Shown here: piece by piece, positions 15,601 to 22,474 of the stretch
Position numbering within the stretch: position 1 is the first letter of the stretch
Layout: each line of letters opens with the position of its first letter
From: an uncultured Isosphaeraceae bacterium
Lineage (GTDB): Bacteria > Planctomycetota > Planctomycetia > Isosphaerales > Isosphaeraceae
Direction: 5' to 3'
DNA: 39,452 nucleotides
NCBI GenBank assembly: GCA_937858365.1
Contig: CALLYK010000305.1
Span: forward strand, 1-39,452
Translations under genes and position numbers: made by a program
Notes under the pieces: model-generated
The model's input: only the letters and a program-made list of their open reading frames with translations
The model's database searches: none
What the model was told of the DNA's origin: nothing

Positions 15601-16983
15601 CACGTAACCGGGCGTGCCGGCGCCGGCTTGGTTCAAGGCGTCGATGAGGTCCTTGGTGTAAAGCTGCACGTCATCGACCAACGTGCGCTTGTCGCTGCGC
15701 CCGAGGCCGTAGAAGCCCACGCCCGAGACCATGACGTGGGGATTGTGCATGAACATCACATGGCCGCGGGCCATCGTGTGGTACGGGTCTTCCGACTGGA
15801 TGATGACGTTTCGCGAAAGGTCGGTCACCTGGATACCGAACATCGGACTGCCGTCGGCGTTCGTGTAGGGGACCGGCGTGGTGTTGGGGACGGTGCCCGG
15901 GTCCATCGGCGGCACGTGGTCGCTCTGTAGGCCGCCCAGGTCCACGACGGTCACGTACCCGTCGGCGGCCACCTGCTTGCCCTGGACGACCGCCGTGATC
16001 ACGAGGGAACCGTCCGCATTCGTCGTGACGGCGGAGACCCTCGCCTCCTCATCGGAGCTTGCCCCGGTGGCCGGATTCACGGCCCCCGCGTTGGTCCCCG
16101 CAACCACGATCCGGTCGCCGACCGTCCAACCGATCGTCCCTGCAGGGACCGTGAAGCGGAAGCCGGGACTGGGCTGACCCGCGGCCGGCGGCGGTAGATT
16201 GTTGCCGGCCTTCGTGAGCTGCGGCAGCGTCACGAAGGGCGTGACGTTCTCGCCCGTCAGCGAGGACGTCCCGTGGGCGATGATCCCACGGCTGAACTCG
16301 AACGGGTCGAGATTGCGGTCGAACGGGTTCGCCAACGAGAAATTGGCCCAGTTGGGCTCGGCGATCACGATCCGGGCGGTGTAGGCGCCGTTGGTCTCGT
16401 TGATGGTCAGGGTCCCGGTCGGCTTGACGACCATCGTGTCCACGTAGAAGAGTTCGTTCGTGTTGGTGGCGAAGGTCAAGCCGCCCTCGACACCCACCGA
16501 GTGAAGTCGGAGGTCGGTGTTGACCGCGATCATCGGACCGGGCGGGGCGTTGAAGTTGGGCCGGGCGAATTGCCCCGGGCCGATGTCGTACGTCAGGGTC
16601 AGGCCACCAGGGATGAATGCGTCGGCGCCGTTGCCAGGGATCGTCTGGGCCTGCGTCTCGACCCATGCGTTGTTGGACCACGTCTCCAAAAGCCAGTTGG
16701 CCGGGTCGCGCCAGAGGTACGACGGGTTGGCGGTGGTGCCGACGTTGTTACCGGCCTTGGCCTTGTAATAGGACCCGCCGGCCGTGTTGTCGATGTTGGC
16801 GAAATCGATCAGGTGCATCACCGCCTGGTGTTCGATGTCCAGCGTGTCGCCGCCCCCGTGCAGTAAGAGACGGGCCTCCAGGGACTCGACACTCGGCGAG
16901 CGACGGGGGGAGCGCCGTCGGCCTGTTGAGTTCTCCCGAGGTCCCAGCGAGTAACGGGGCGCGCGCGAACGAAGGTCCGCCAT
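12664..16983 (-). CDS. Giant secreted G8-domain / CEMIP-like beta-helix protein
   Basis: A 1439-residue protein. The basic N-terminus leads to SVESLEARLLLHG (31-43), a variant of the LEPR-XLL motif found at the start of large exported planctomycete proteins. A G8 domain (about 85-240) shows 'WRDPANW', 'IPGNGADAFIPGGLTLTYD' and 'LRLHSVGVEGGLTFAT'. CEMIP/TMEM2-type beta-helix elements follow: 'SRGIIAHG', 'GRYPVHFHRAG' (481-491), 'GWGFVNHTSYVNFDNNVAFN' (523-542) and 'FVTEAGNE'. A distinct segment at about 653-730 ('AGTDAAGKLHVRVF', 'QLPGLVPPHTL') looks like an inserted module. Human relatives bind or depolymerise hyaluronan; here polysaccharide binding or cleavage at the cell surface is inference. 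ATG 16983 has GGGAG 9 bases upstream; the longer frame would need TTG at 17088. Confidence 0.88.
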   Translation of the reverse strand: MADLRSRAPRYSLGPRENSTGRRRSPRRSPSVESLEARLLLHGGGDTLDIEHQAVMHLIDFANIDNTAGGSYYKAKAGNNVGTTANPSYLWRDPANWLLETWSNNAWVETQAQTIPGNGADAFIPGGLTLTYDIGPGQFARPNFNAPPGPMIAVNTDLRLHSVGVEGGLTFATNTNELFYVDTMVVKPTGTLTINETNGAYTARIVIAEPNWANFSLANPFDRNLDPFEFSRGIIAHGTSSLTGENVTPFVTLPQLTKAGNNLPPPAAGQPSPGFRFTVPAGTIGWTVGDRIVVAGTNAGAVNPATGASSDEEARVSAVTTNADGSLVITAVVQGKQVAADGYVTVVDLGGLQSDHVPPMDPGTVPNTTPVPYTNADGSPMFGIQVTDLSRNVIIQSEDPYHTMARGHVMFMHNPHVMVSGVGFYGLGRSDKRTLVDDVQLYTKDLIDALNQAGAGTPGYVPLTYDQIGKFAAGTGLNPRGRYPVHFHRAGINEVDDTDPNHPIVTAAAPAVVQDSVVVDSPGWGFVNHTSYVNFDNNVAFNVVGASFVTEAGNEMGRFVGNLAIKGVGANTGEGIESRKEKQDFGFQGDGFWFQGPGVQVENNFAVSQRHDGFVFFTDELKQKYSWIDDFPLTTAGLQLVAMGGWANSPTTGTNLVAAGTDAAGKLHVRVFGSDGTRLLDTDETALPASQAANIAALKAQLPGLVPPHTLTSAEKASVLSAVATIVGDVPVLVTATQGARMTTDMLAADNYSAALITALGGPGISVDPGNVPILKFSNNTATAVGVGFESWFHQLGAGYDRSLGSQVVGLKVANTRGTGMFDPYTNKLTVKDTTLIGNPKSPGGTGMDRNSVTANLTYENVTIRGFNVGVQVPVNDYNLILGGKFQNRTNFNITTANSLTRTIQFSDKKDASGNIVSALVFMPVPNTSVEPNRINVSLSTSYDPKDRDITKMFNPDIIRMGTVWIDSFGITGGANKQLYYYQQRADFKPFPRLNEQGQPIDYGGPVTDAFGNVVDYSGVEVPPEIFDLTNQQLSTNFGLAIGGTVAPADAVNGMGTYTFTPPGGTPTNASPRIAGLIGSQSTYQTPLNTTSTRYSTAVTSGPDVTGTPAPAYVFSYRLGAGSPYTNVTVKAGNFYPASGFTFQLTTLAVNGTPVPVPPVPSRPPGLTDNQWATQLRNFYNTTLKLPLREGWNLVSGNLEGGATTNVRTQMIYGDVLPPDLNATTPDRYALRRLTTNAATVPGGVWAPGHWDGSVVPMTGLWVGTNGTTPVTANVSGQFVGVMNPLDLDVGFQIKGTSVDNSYGHRSFDTTITGLTRYLDPNGNVPFLTTVPYPGTTNPYANTMNYATFKGLLTTPPGGTPPAPVTVQQHLQTMFFAVKDFAGNTKVFALTIFLDPSAPRTGGNSNPSGTFSPSVSMISLGDLFVIDQATLELINGTRH

Positions 16984-17165
16984 CGGGGCGATCTCCCAAG
17001 AGAGTAGTTGTGGCGAGGATGGCGCCGGCGCGAACGACCGGCCAGGGACAGGTAACGAAACCATAGTCTCACGCGCTGGGAGACTCAAGGACTAACCTAT
17101 GATTCGCGTCGCATTTTCGCAACAACGTCTGATAATCGACTAGTGGTTGGATGCGTTGATCGCTC

Positions 17166-17960
17166 TCAGGTTCCGAAGCGCAAGCGACGGAGTGGAAAGA
17201 CCTCGACTTCCACGGCCCGGGCGAAGTGCGCGAGGGGCGGAGTGTCGCCGCGTTGGATCCCCGCCGCCGCGAGGAGGTTTTCGCGTACTTCGGCCAACTC
17301 GGCCGTTTGGAGGGGATAGGGGACATGGTGGACGGCCTCGCGATCGAGTCGTTCGCGCGTGCCCGTGTAAAGCAGATAACGCTCCGCGAGGAAATGCTCC
17401 AGCGTCCCCAGCGCCGCCGGCTGAGGGGCCCCGCTCGGGCGATAGCGTATTTCGCAGCCGGCCGGTTTCGGACCCAGCGACGTGCGTACCGACGAATAGG
17501 TCATCCAGCCGTCCGACATCTCGCCGCCCCGCTTCGTGCGTTCGTTCAGTCGCATCCTGGCCACGCGATAGGGGAGCCGGAAGAACCAGCGGCCCAACCG
17601 CGCCGAGACCGGCTGAGCGGCGTCCAGACTGAAGAAGAAGACCCCGGGGCCCTGGCCTTGGACGTGGACGTAGGTGCGGACGTTGACTTCATGGAAGTCG
17701 GAGAGCCATCGCACGGCGGGCAGGAAGCGGGGTCGAATCCCCGTCATCGTGAACGGGACGAGGCCGACAAACGCACGGCCGTCGAAGGTGTCAATCTCCA
17801 AGGGCTCGGGCACGAGGGGCCTCAGGGTCGCCACCGGCACTTCCCAATGGAGAAACAGCAAACATGCCCATCGCTGATACATAATCACGTGATCGTTCGG
17901 CCGTTTCGTGGGGGCCACGCGGTCGATCGCGGACAAAGGTGTGACGAAGTCCGAGCCCAT
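17166..17960 (-). CDS. DUF2071 (YqjF-like) family protein
   Basis: A 264-residue soluble protein. Its N-terminal part has the family's signature: 'MYQRWACLLFLHWEVP', a 'LRPLVPEPLEIDTFDGRAFVGLVPF' stretch, and 'FHEVNVRTYV'. The C-terminal half follows with 'ERYLLYTG' and 'HVPYPLQTAEL'. DUF2071/YqjF proteins adopt an acetoacetate-decarboxylase-like fold, but their reaction is unknown; I see nothing identifying a substrate. ATG 17960 has AAGGA eight bases upstream; a longer frame to 18059 lacks support. It lies leftward, divergent from the DUF4190-ACP gene with about 150 bases between, and is followed by the G8 gene after a 182-base gap. Confidence 0.85.
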   Translation of the reverse strand: MGSDFVTPLSAIDRVAPTKRPNDHVIMYQRWACLLFLHWEVPVATLRPLVPEPLEIDTFDGRAFVGLVPFTMTGIRPRFLPAVRWLSDFHEVNVRTYVHVQGQGPGVFFFSLDAAQPVSARLGRWFFRLPYRVARMRLNERTKRGGEMSDGWMTYSSVRTSLGPKPAGCEIRYRPSGAPQPAALGTLEHFLAERYLLYTGTRERLDREAVHHVPYPLQTAELAEVRENLLAAAGIQRGDTPPLAHFARAVEVEVFPLRRLRFGT

Positions 17961-18109
17961 GATTCCGGTCCTTAGTGGGGCGAGTCGCGCGGGCCGATTT
18001 TTGAAGTGGAAGGCCCCGTGATGATAACCGCCGGCCGATCGACCCACTTCACCAAACACGCCGGGCTGGTCAAAATGCCATGAGACGCGTCCCTCACAAG
18101 GAGCTTGCC

Positions 18110-18775
18110 GTGTCCACCACCTCCCCTCCGTCTTTCAAGACGCCGATGCCGCCCGCCGAGGCACCGCCGAGCACGCTGGCGATCACAAGCCTCGTCTGCG
18201 GGATCTTGGGCTGGATCATGGTCTTGCCTGTGATTGGGTCGCTCATCGCGATCATCACCGGCCACCTGGCCCGCAAGGAGATCGCCACTTCCCAGGGGCG
18301 AATCGGCGGCAAGGGCATGGCCACGGCCGGCCTGGTGCTGGGCTACTCCTTCGTCGTTATCGTGGCGTTGGTCGTCTTTGTCGCCGGGATGGTCCTCTTG
18401 TTCATCGTGGGGGCCGCCTCACACATGAACGACGAGGTCGATTCCGTCAAACGGGCACTCGACGAACTCCCCGCCTCGGCGACCGTGTCCGAGAAGGTGA
18501 TCGCGATCGTCAGCGAGCAGCTCGGCTTCCCCACAATGGACGTGCAACTTGAGTCCATTTTTGAAGACCTCGGGGCCGACGAGCTCGACCTTGTCGAAAT
18601 CGTCATGGAGGTCGAGGAGGCGTTTGACATCACCTTGCCCGACGAGGAGGTCGAAAACGTGAAGACCGTGCAGGACCTCGTCCATCTCATCGAGTCCAAG
18701 CTCGAAGCGGCCCAGGCCGGAGCCATTGGGCCCGCGATGGAGGGCCTTCCGTCGGCGGGCCCCAAGGGGCCCTAG
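18110..18775 (+). CDS. DUF4190 membrane anchor fused to acyl-carrier-protein-like domain with Ser-to-Glu change
   Basis: A 221-residue protein. The N-terminal DUF4190 part has two membrane regions (about 22-52 and 69-103) typical of this small anchor domain. After a linker, residues 123-200 match acyl carrier protein along its length: 'VSEKVIAIVSEQLG', 'FEDLGADELDLVEIVMEVEE', 'DITLPDEEVENVKTVQDLV'. In true ACPs the motif is DSL and the serine carries phosphopantetheine; here residue 158 is Glu (GAG at 18581-18583), so it should not be an acyl carrier. GTG 18110 has AAGGAG seven bases upstream; the ATG at 18080 lacks this. The next gene starts 2 bases after the stop, suggesting co-translation with the phosphoesterase. 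Confidence 0.9.
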   Translation: MSTTSPPSFKTPMPPAEAPPSTLAITSLVCGILGWIMVLPVIGSLIAIITGHLARKEIATSQGRIGGKGMATAGLVLGYSFVVIVALVVFVAGMVLLFIVGAASHMNDEVDSVKRALDELPASATVSEKVIAIVSEQLGFPTMDVQLESIFEDLGADELDLVEIVMEVEEAFDITLPDEEVENVKTVQDLVHLIESKLEAAQAGAIGPAMEGLPSAGPKGP

Positions 18776-18777
18776 GC

Positions 18778-19512
18778 ATGAACGTTTGGGGGATCGCCGA
18801 CCTGCACCTCAGCGGGGCTCGACCGGACCGTCGCGAGCGTCACGCAGCGCGTTGGAAGGACCATACCGAGCGGATCGCAGGCGAGTGGCGGACGGTCGTG
18901 GGACCGGACGATGTCGTGCTCATCCCGGGCGACATTTCAATGGCCCGGAACCATCGCGAGCTCCAACCCGACCTGGAATGGCTGGAGCGCCTGCCGGGCC
19001 TGAAAGTGCTCTCCGCCGGGAACCACGACGTTTGGTGGAACGGGGTCGAGCGCATCCGGCCGATGCTGAGGAAGTCGCTCCGCGCGGTGGGCGGCGGCGC
19101 GATCAGCGTGGGCGACGTCATCGTCTGCGGCACGCGCGGGACGCCCGTTTTGAACGACGAGGCACCCGCGGCGGCCGTCGCTGAGGAGAAGCGCGAAATC
19201 GAGCGACTCGACCGGGCGTTGAAGGGGGCCCTTGCCCTGCGCACGGCGAACCTGCCGGTATTCGTCCTATGGCATTATCCCCCATTCGACGCCCATCGCC
19301 GTCCTGGGCCTTGTGTCGCCTTGTTGGAGCGCGCCGGGGTGACCGCCTGCGTGTACGGCCACGCCCACGCGGAAGGACAGTGGGGGGGCCTTGTGCAAGG
19401 GGCGGTCAACGGCGTGTGCTATCACGGCGTGGCGGCCGACGCCGTCGGGTTTCGGCCGTATCGCCTCGCGAACCTGACTCATGGACCGGTATTCAGCGGG
19501 ACGACTTCTTGA
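18778..19512 (+). CDS. Calcineurin-like metallophosphoesterase
   Basis: A 244-residue cytoplasmic enzyme. All metal-binding motifs are present in order: DLH (8-10), GDIS (51-54), GNHD (81-84), WHYPPF (165-170) and GHAH (194-197), so two-metal hydrolysis of a phosphoester is expected. The substrate cannot be told from the sequence; relatives include uncharacterised phosphohydrolases. It starts 2 bases after the DUF4190-ACP gene and is probably translated from the same transcript. Its last 20 bases overlap the end of the convergent FHA gene. Confidence 0.92.
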   Translation: MNVWGIADLHLSGARPDRRERHAARWKDHTERIAGEWRTVVGPDDVVLIPGDISMARNHRELQPDLEWLERLPGLKVLSAGNHDVWWNGVERIRPMLRKSLRAVGGGAISVGDVIVCGTRGTPVLNDEAPAAAVAEEKREIERLDRALKGALALRTANLPVFVLWHYPPFDAHRRPGPCVALLERAGVTACVYGHAHAEGQWGGLVQGAVNGVCYHGVAADAVGFRPYRLANLTHGPVFSGTTS

Positions 19513-20080
19513 CATCGTCTTCGATCATGCGGAAGAAGTCGTCGTCGCTCACGTTCTTGGGCCCCGAGACGGTCGCGTCGCGAAGGGCCTTCACCTCGGA
19601 AAACTCGGACCCGGTCGCTTGGAGCGACATCTCGGTCTTCTCGGCGAGCAAGCGCGCGGCTCGGCGTTTTTCCGGGTCGCGGATGATCCCGGCTTGTTCC
19701 ATGAGGGAGCCGCGCGCCTCGTGGACGCGGCCGATCTCCGCCTCCAAGACCTCCTTCGATTGCTTCACGATCGTGACTGGGTCGTAATCGATCGAGAACA
19801 GGTGACTGGCCACGCCGAGTTCATCGTCGGGCATCAGGCCGTGCTCGTGGTCGATCTTCTGGCGATTCACCATCGTCCCGTTCGTAGAGCCGAGATCGCG
19901 TACGTGCCAAACGCCCTCGATCAATCGAAGCAAACAATGCTTACCAGACACATTATCGAAGTCAAGGCGCACGTCGCACGTGGGCCGGCGCCCCACGATC
20001 ACCTCGTTCTTGAACAAAGGGATCGGGTCGCCGCCGCCCAGCGGTTTCATCGTGCCGAGGATTCTTGCGGGCCCAGCCAC
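19493..20080 (-). CDS. FHA domain protein
   Basis: A 195-residue soluble protein. The N-terminal FHA domain (about 8-100) has the phosphothreonine-binding residues: GRRPTCDV, VSGKHC and DLGSTNGTMVN. The C-terminal ~90 residues are charged and predicted helical ('SKEVLEAEIGRVHEARGSL', 'EKRRAARLLAEKTE'), possibly a coiled coil, ending with 'DDDFFRMIEDDVKK'. FHA proteins read Ser/Thr phosphorylation, and planctomycetes have many Ser/Thr kinases, though none is in this window. The GTG start at 20080 has GGAGG seven bases upstream, better supported than longer frames. It overlaps the phosphoesterase gene tail-to-tail by 20 bases. Confidence 0.9.
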   Translation of the reverse strand: MAGPARILGTMKPLGGGDPIPLFKNEVIVGRRPTCDVRLDFDNVSGKHCLLRLIEGVWHVRDLGSTNGTMVNRQKIDHEHGLMPDDELGVASHLFSIDYDPVTIVKQSKEVLEAEIGRVHEARGSLMEQAGIIRDPEKRRAARLLAEKTEMSLQATGSEFSEVKALRDATVSGPKNVSDDDFFRMIEDDVKKSSR

Positions 20081-20415
20081 GGTTGTTCCTCCGGTGGAAG
20101 GGGGGAGTTCATCTCCGCGCGACCTGACCGTCCGACTGGGCCTGGCCACACCGTCTCATTACCTTCCAATACACCCGATAATCGCGACTGTGACGACCTT
20201 GTTCCTCTTTTTTTTTCGGGAGACGCTCGCGAGGACCTTCGCTCGCGGGCCGCTTTCGGACGGTCGGCCGATGGATTCAGGCCGCTCGCGCGTTAACTTT
20301 GGATGGCCCCCGGGCGGCGGAGGGTGTCGACTCACGGCCGACGCGTGTCAGAGACCACCAGTCGTCATGCCGCTTCCTTTCTCGATCATCCCGACCTTCA
20401 TCAAGGGACCCTCCC
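20081..20415. other. Divergent intergenic region between FHA and PilT-like genes
   Basis: 335 bases without a supported gene. It must hold both divergent promoters, but no clear -35/-10 pair stands out. A short AT-rich part (20155-20175) and a T run (CTCTTTTTTTTTC, around 20205-20217) lie in the middle. No hairpin precedes the T run closely enough to call a terminator. Confidence 0.4.
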
Positions 20416-21492
20416 GTGAATTTCCAGCAGTTCCTCAAGTTTGGCGTGGACCAAGGGGCTTCCGACATCCACCTTCAGGCGGGGAGTTCGCCTCGTCTAC
20501 GGCTGGGGGGGTTGGTCCGGAACGTCGAGTCGCCCGCCATCATCGCCTCGGAGCTCCGCCAGTTCGCCGCCGAGATCGCCCCCAAGCGTTTCGTCGACGA
20601 CCTGGACCAAGCGATCGCGGCTGGTTCGGTCTTCTCCGCCGGCGTCGAGCAGATCGGCCGGTTTCGGGTCAAGTTGTATTCCTCCCTCGGCGAGCCCGGC
20701 ATGGTCTTGCGCCATGTCCCGGCCGTCGTTCGGACGATCGAGGAGTTGAACTTGCCCCCCGTGGTCCGCGACATCGCGGGCGTCCGCCGGGGCCTCGTGC
20801 TCGTCACGGGAAGGTCGGGAAGCGGTCGAACGGCCACCCTCGCGGCGATGGTGGACCTCATCATCGGCGCACGTCCGGTCAAGGTCGTCACGATTGAACG
20901 GCCGGTTGAGTTCCTCCACGCGAAGAAGAACGCGCTGATCACCCACATGGAGGTCGGCCTGGATGCCCCCTCGTTCGGCGAAGGAGTCGCACAGGCGTTG
21001 GAGCAAGACCCGGACGTATTGGTCGTGGGGGACGTGCCCGACGCGGCGACGATGCGGATGGTCTTGCAAGGGGCCGACGCGGGCCGCCTCGTCTTCGCCG
21101 CGTGCGCTGGACCGGACGTGGTCCAGACCCTCGACCGCTGTCTCGGCCTCTTCACGGGCGACGAACGAAGGACCGCCAACGCCCAACTGGTCGCCTCGTT
21201 GGAAGCGGTGATCGGCCTGCGTCTGGCCAACGCCAAGGACGGCGGCCGGCGGCCCGTGGTCGAGGTCCTGCGCGCGATGCCCCTGATCACCATGTGCATT
21301 CGCGAAGGCCGCCTCAATGAGCTCGGGAACTATCTCGCCGGCCGCCAACTGGGCATGCAGCGCTTCGACCAGCACCTGATCGACCTGCAACAAGCGGGCC
21401 TGATCAGCGGGACAGAGGCCATGCGTTTGGCGTCGAACATGGAAGCGGTCGCCACCGAACTGCGCGGCTTGCGCCAGGCGGCCGGCGGCTGA
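20416..21492 (+). CDS. PilT-like secretion ATPase homolog with altered catalytic motifs
   Basis: A 358-residue protein aligning over its whole length with the twitching ATPase PilT. The N-terminal PAS-like part keeps SDIHLQAG (16-23) and the core keeps the family layout. Key positions differ, however. Walker A is GRSGSGRT (132-139) with Arg138 in place of the catalytic Lys. The Asp box reads IERPVEF instead of IEDPIEF. The Walker B region is VLVVGDVPD instead of a GEMRD type. The His box TLHT is replaced by AACAG (228-232). ATP hydrolysis is therefore doubtful; it may be a regulatory or structural relative. GTG 20416 has AAGGGA eight bases upstream. No other pilus gene is visible in the window. 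Confidence 0.88.
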   Translation: MNFQQFLKFGVDQGASDIHLQAGSSPRLRLGGLVRNVESPAIIASELRQFAAEIAPKRFVDDLDQAIAAGSVFSAGVEQIGRFRVKLYSSLGEPGMVLRHVPAVVRTIEELNLPPVVRDIAGVRRGLVLVTGRSGSGRTATLAAMVDLIIGARPVKVVTIERPVEFLHAKKNALITHMEVGLDAPSFGEGVAQALEQDPDVLVVGDVPDAATMRMVLQGADAGRLVFAACAGPDVVQTLDRCLGLFTGDERRTANAQLVASLEAVIGLRLANAKDGGRRPVVEVLRAMPLITMCIREGRLNELGNYLAGRQLGMQRFDQHLIDLQQAGLISGTEAMRLASNMEAVATELRGLRQAAGG

Positions 21493-21595
21493 CCCGAGGA
21501 CCTGTCGCGGGCCCATCCGCTCGGGGACTGGAAGTCTCGGTTCGGCTCGGATAGGCTCCGCGTTGGGGCCCCACGTCCTCTCAAGGAAACAACAC

Positions 21596-22423
21596 ATGAC
21601 ACACTCGGAAACGACCCGCCGCGACTTCCTGGCAAGCAGTCTGGCGGCCGCCGGCGCCTTGGCCTGGACCCAGACCGCGGCCGCGCGCGCGGCCCTCGTC
21701 GGCGACTACGGTCCCTTCTCGTTCGGCATCCAGAGTTACTCGCTGCGCTCCTTCAAACTGCCCGAGGCCCTGGCGATGACCAAGGACCTGGGGCTCGGCT
21801 ACTGGGAATCGTATTCGGCGCACACGCCGCCGGACGTCTCCAAGGCGGCCGAGTACAAGAAAATCGCCGGCGACCACGGAGTGACGATCCTCAGCTTCGG
21901 CGTGAGCCGCTTCACCAAGGACCACGACGCCAACCGCAAGCTCTTCGAGTTCGCCAAGGCAATGGGGATGACGAGCCTCTCGGCCGACCCCGACCCCGAC
22001 GCGTTCGAGAGCCTGGACAAACTCGTCGAGGAATACGGTGTGGCGATCGGCATTCACAACCACGGCCCGGGACATCGATACGGCCCTATCGACACCATCC
22101 TCAAGGCGATCAAGGACCATCACCCCAAGGTCGGCTGCTGCCTCGATTGCGGCCATCTGCTCCGTTCCAAGGAAGACCCCGTGAAGGCGGTCGAACTCCT
22201 GGGCGACCGCGTTTTCGGCGTCCACCTGAAGGACGTGAAAGACGCCAAGACCTTCACCGTCCTCGGCGAAGGGGACCTGCGCACTGGCGACCTGATGAAG
22301 GCCCTGGCCAAGCGCCATTACAAATACATCTTGGCCCTCGAATACGAGGAAAACCCCAACTCTCCGATGGACGAAATCAAGGCGTGCCTGGCGACCGCCC
22401 GCAAGGCCGCCGGCACGCTATGA
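21596..22423 (+). CDS. Tat-exported sugar phosphate isomerase/epimerase family protein
   Basis: A 275-residue TIM-barrel protein of the xylose-isomerase-like (AP endonuclease 2) superfamily. The N-terminus carries a twin-arginine signal (TTRRDFLASSLAAAGALA, cleavage near residue 30). Barrel motifs include 'FGIQSYSLRSF', 'GIHNHGPGHRYG', 'CLDCGHLLRS', 'VFGVHLKDVKD' and 'LALEYEENP', which provide metal-binding His, Asp and Glu residues. The specific sugar is unknown. ATG 21596 has AAGGA eight bases upstream. It is followed after 51 bases by a Gfo/Idh oxidoreductase on the same strand, a pairing common in planctomycete carbohydrate-modifying loci. Confidence 0.92.
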   Translation: MTHSETTRRDFLASSLAAAGALAWTQTAAARAALVGDYGPFSFGIQSYSLRSFKLPEALAMTKDLGLGYWESYSAHTPPDVSKAAEYKKIAGDHGVTILSFGVSRFTKDHDANRKLFEFAKAMGMTSLSADPDPDAFESLDKLVEEYGVAIGIHNHGPGHRYGPIDTILKAIKDHHPKVGCCLDCGHLLRSKEDPVKAVELLGDRVFGVHLKDVKDAKTFTVLGEGDLRTGDLMKALAKRHYKYILALEYEENPNSPMDEIKACLATARKAAGTL

Positions 22424-22474
22424 TCTTAGCGGCATGTCCCACGATGACCTTGGCCCGACCGGAGAAGCTCCGCC

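Noticed and set aside
14323-15930. Long rightward open frame (535 codons) inside the G8 gene
   Set aside because: Low-complexity His/Val/Asp/Arg-rich product with no domains; the opposite strand encodes clear G8/CEMIP motifs.
20200-20220. T-run that could mark a terminator between FHA and PilT-like genes
   Set aside because: No stable hairpin directly precedes it, and the two flanking genes are divergent, so no transcript should end there.
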